A stretch of DNA of 7,537 nucleotides from the NCBI GenBank assembly GCA_938003765.1, contig CALKYE010000205.1:1-7537 (forward strand). The letters are read 5' to 3'. The first letter of the stretch is position 1, and every line of letters starts with the position of its first letter. Below are positions 6,233 to 7,537 of this stretch, piece after piece. This DNA comes from an uncultured Planctomycetia bacterium. GTDB lineage: Bacteria; Planctomycetota; UBA1135; GCA-002686595. The notes under the pieces were generated by a model. The model did no database searches. It was not told where the DNA came from and saw nothing but the letters and a program-made list of their open reading frames with translations. Position numbers and translations under genes: made by a program.

Positions 6233-6279
6233 GGGCATGTCGGCCAAAGCGCCAACATGCCCCGCGGCACTCAGCCGCG
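6233..6279. repeat. Two abutting stem-loops
   Basis: GGGCATGT (6233-6240) pairs perfectly with ACATGCCC (6255-6262), with a further GGC/GCC pairing (6242-6244 with 6251-6253) inside the loop. Immediately next, CGCGGC (6263-6268) pairs with GCCGCG (6274-6279) around a five-base loop. On the plus strand a T-rich stretch (GTTGGTTTTGT) begins about eight bases after the second stem, too far and too interrupted for a typical terminator. Confidence 0.5.
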
Positions 6280-6298
6280 CTGATCTGTTGGTTTTGTC

Positions 6299-6353
6299 GC
6301 TACTACTTCGAGGAGAATCCCCGCGCCACGCGAGGACTCCGCGAAGGAGTAGC
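6299..6353 (+). repeat. Long imperfect hairpin upstream of dgt
   Basis: The 55 bases fold on themselves almost end to end. The outer arm 6299-6309 pairs with 6343-6353 (11 positions, one A-G mismatch), 6310 with 6342, 6312-6315 with 6337-6340, 6318-6320 with 6334-6336, and 6322-6325 with 6329-6332, leaving a three-base CCA loop. That gives 22 base pairs, two mismatched positions inside the stem besides the A-G one, and a two-base AA bulge. It ends 27 bases before the dgt ATG and just before AGGAG at 6356-6360. A 5'-UTR regulatory structure, a small RNA or a small palindromic mobile repeat are all possible. There is no U-tract, which argues against a terminator. Confidence 0.6.
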
Positions 6354-6355
6354 AC

Positions 6356-6370
6356 AGGAGCAGCTTAGGA
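6356..6370 (+). promoter_or_regulatory. Ribosome binding region of dgt
   Basis: AGGAG (6356-6360) and AGGA (6367-6370) precede the start. AGGA is ten bases from the ATG at 6381 and only four from the in-frame ATG at 6375. An in-frame TAG at 6366-6368 excludes any earlier start. TAGGAT (6366-6371) also reads as a -10 hexamer, so a leaderless start at 6381 cannot be excluded. Confidence 0.4.
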
Positions 6371-6380
6371 TTCGATGCGC

Positions 6381-7537
6381 ATGGATCACGGACCGCGTTT
6401 GTTCGACCGCCGCGCCAAAGAAGCCCGCGAGGCCAGCGCGCTCGCCCCCTACGCGCTCCACAGCGCGCTTTCGCGGGGCCGCAAGCACGCCGAGCCGCCG
6501 GACGAGCTGCGCACGGACTTCGAGCGCGACCGCGACCGCATCGTGCACTGCACGGGCTTCCGGCGGCTGATGTACAAGACGCAGGTGTTCGTGAACTGGG
6601 AGGGCGACCACTTCCGCACGCGGTTGTCGCACTCGCTCGAGGTCGCGCAGGTCGCGCGCTCGATCGGCAGCGCGCTCGCGCTCAACGAGAGCTTCTGCGA
6701 GGCGCTCGCGCTGGCGCACGACATCGGGCACCCGCCCTTCGGCCACCGCGGCGAGTGGGCGCTCGACGGGCTCATGCACGCGCACGGCGGCTTCCGCCAC
6801 AACTTCCAGGTGCTGCGCGTCGTCGATCTGCTCGAGCGGCGCAGCCCCGACTATCCGGGCCTCAACCTGACGCGCGAAGTGCGCGAGTCGTTGCTCAAGC
6901 ACGAGAAGGACGAGGACTGGCCCGACGAGTTCCGGCCCAAACCGAACCGCCCGTGCCTCGAGGCGCAGGTCGTCGACCTCGCCGACTCGACCGCCTACGA
7001 CATGCACGACGTCGAGGACGGCCTGTCGGCCGGCATGTTCGAGTTCGACGAGCTCGAGCGCGCCTGCGAGCTGTGGCGCACCGCGCGCGCGGCGGTCGAC
7101 CGGCGCCATCCGAGCTTCCTCGAGGCGAGCGACGATTCGAAGCTGCGCATCAAGCGCATCGCCAACGAGATGCTCAAGCTGTGCATCACGGACTTGATCA
7201 GCGCCAGCGCCGAGCGCATCGCGGCCTCAGGCGTCCGCAGCGTCGACGAAGTGCGCGCGCACCCGACGATGCTCATCGCGCACTCGGCCGAGGTCAAAGC
7301 CCAGGTCGCGGAGCTCGAGATCTTCCTCGACCGGCGCTTCTACAAGCACGCGCACCTCACCGAGCTCACCAAGCACGCCGCGGCAACGCTGCGCGCGTTG
7401 TTCGAGGCCTACGTCGCGCGCCCCGGCGAGATGGCGCCGTGGTACGCGCGCTGGGCCGATCAGGTCGGCCTCGAGCGCTCCGTGTGCGACTACATCGCCG
7501 GCATGACCGACCGCTTCGCGCAGCAGGAGTTCGAGCG
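6381..7537 (+). CDS. dgt: Deoxyguanosinetriphosphate triphosphohydrolase-like HD-domain protein (3' end just outside window)
   Basis: This enzyme family removes triphosphate from dGTP or other dNTPs, giving a deoxynucleoside plus tripolyphosphate, and so trims the cytoplasmic dNTP pool. The 385 visible residues include the family signature FERDRDRIVHCTGFRRL (47-63), KTQVF (66-70) and all four HD-type metal ligands: His84 in RLSHSLEV, His113-Asp114 in LAHDIGHPPFGH and Asp202 in LADSTAYDMHDVED. HNFQVLRVVDLLE (140-152) and LNLTREVRESLLKH (161-174) are also typical. The frame is open at the window edge after YIAGMTDRFAQQEFE, which corresponds to the usual end of the family, so only a handful of residues are missing. 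Its length of roughly 390 suggests the short dNTPase-like type rather than the longer enterobacterial Dgt, so substrate preference is uncertain. The start may instead be the ATG at 6375, two codons earlier. The gene is divergent from the lipoprotein operon and preceded by an array of stem-loops. Confidence 0.93.
   Translation, partial: MDHGPRLFDRRAKEAREASALAPYALHSALSRGRKHAEPPDELRTDFERDRDRIVHCTGFRRLMYKTQVFVNWEGDHFRTRLSHSLEVAQVARSIGSALALNESFCEALALAHDIGHPPFGHRGEWALDGLMHAHGGFRHNFQVLRVVDLLERRSPDYPGLNLTREVRESLLKHEKDEDWPDEFRPKPNRPCLEAQVVDLADSTAYDMHDVEDGLSAGMFEFDELERACELWRTARAAVDRRHPSFLEASDDSKLRIKRIANEMLKLCITDLISASAERIAASGVRSVDEVRAHPTMLIAHSAEVKAQVAELEIFLDRRFYKHAHLTELTKHAAATLRALFEAYVARPGEMAPWYARWADQVGLERSVCDYIAGMTDRFAQQEFE

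Noticed and set aside
6263..6297. Intrinsic terminator formed by the CGCGGC/GCCGCG stem and the following TTGGTTTTG
   Set aside because: The T-rich stretch starts too far from the stem and is interrupted by G, and no plus-strand gene ends just upstream.
6143..6380. tRNA, SRP RNA or CRISPR repeats among the hairpins
   Set aside because: There is no cloverleaf or T-loop sequence, no GGAA-type SRP core and no regularly spaced direct repeat.
6154..6570. Plus-strand frame running from the intergenic region into dgt
   Set aside because: It is out of phase with the dgt frame, which contains all HD-domain ligands, and its product has no recognisable content.

Overview
This is a GC-rich bacterial window carrying five protein genes, two of them cut by the window edges. 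Proteins with Sec-type and lipoprotein-like signal sequences point to a diderm (Gram-negative type) bacterium. The dGTPase style, the GHP-motif lipoprotein with a CycH-like domain, and weak or absent Shine-Dalgarno sequences would fit a Planctomycetota- or Myxococcota-like lineage, but the window holds no taxonomic marker and this is a guess.

Layout: (1) 1-1101, minus strand: an exported protein of unknown function built from two similar beta-rich halves; its 3' end is outside the window. (2) 1102-1333: a divergent intergenic region with a palindrome, two short inverted repeats and a -10-like hexamer placed as for a leaderless transcript. (3) 1334-4774, plus strand: an 1146-residue protein that is the centrepiece. 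It joins N-terminal HEAT-like repeats, a two-ring ClpA/B/C-type AAA+ unfoldase and a C-terminal module matching class-I peptide release factor RF2 over nearly its whole length. (4) 4782-5537 and 5543-6142, minus strand: a two-gene operon, transcribed from the 6142 end, encoding a probable lipoprotein with a CcmI/CycH-like C-terminal domain and then a class I SAM-dependent methyltransferase. It converges on the AAA+ gene with 7 bp between the stop codons. (5) 6143-6380: a divergent intergenic region unusually rich in stem-loops, including a perfect 20-bp palindrome and a 55-nt imperfect hairpin. (6) 6381-7537, plus strand: an HD-domain dNTP triphosphohydrolase (dgt), lacking only a few C-terminal residues.

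The main candidate for an undescribed system is the AAA+/release-factor fusion. In its release-factor module the stop-codon-reading tripeptide (SPF in RF2) aligns with Asp-Gly-Asp, and the peptide-releasing GGQ aligns with Gly-Arg-Gln, so it should neither read stop codons nor release peptides. In its AAA+ part the two rings have decayed in complementary ways: ring 1 keeps Walker A and the pore tyrosine but has Met-Ala in place of the Walker B Asp-Glu, while ring 2 keeps both Walker motifs but lacks the GYVG pore loop. A Leu-Gly-Phe motif sits where ClpA and ClpC carry their ClpP-docking loop. A ribosome-docked, perhaps ClpP-linked, protein-remodelling machine is a reasonable hypothesis, but only the domain architecture and motif changes are seen directly.

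The remaining genes look like ordinary chromosomal genes. Apart from the lipoprotein-methyltransferase pair, nothing in the sequence shows that neighbours act together.
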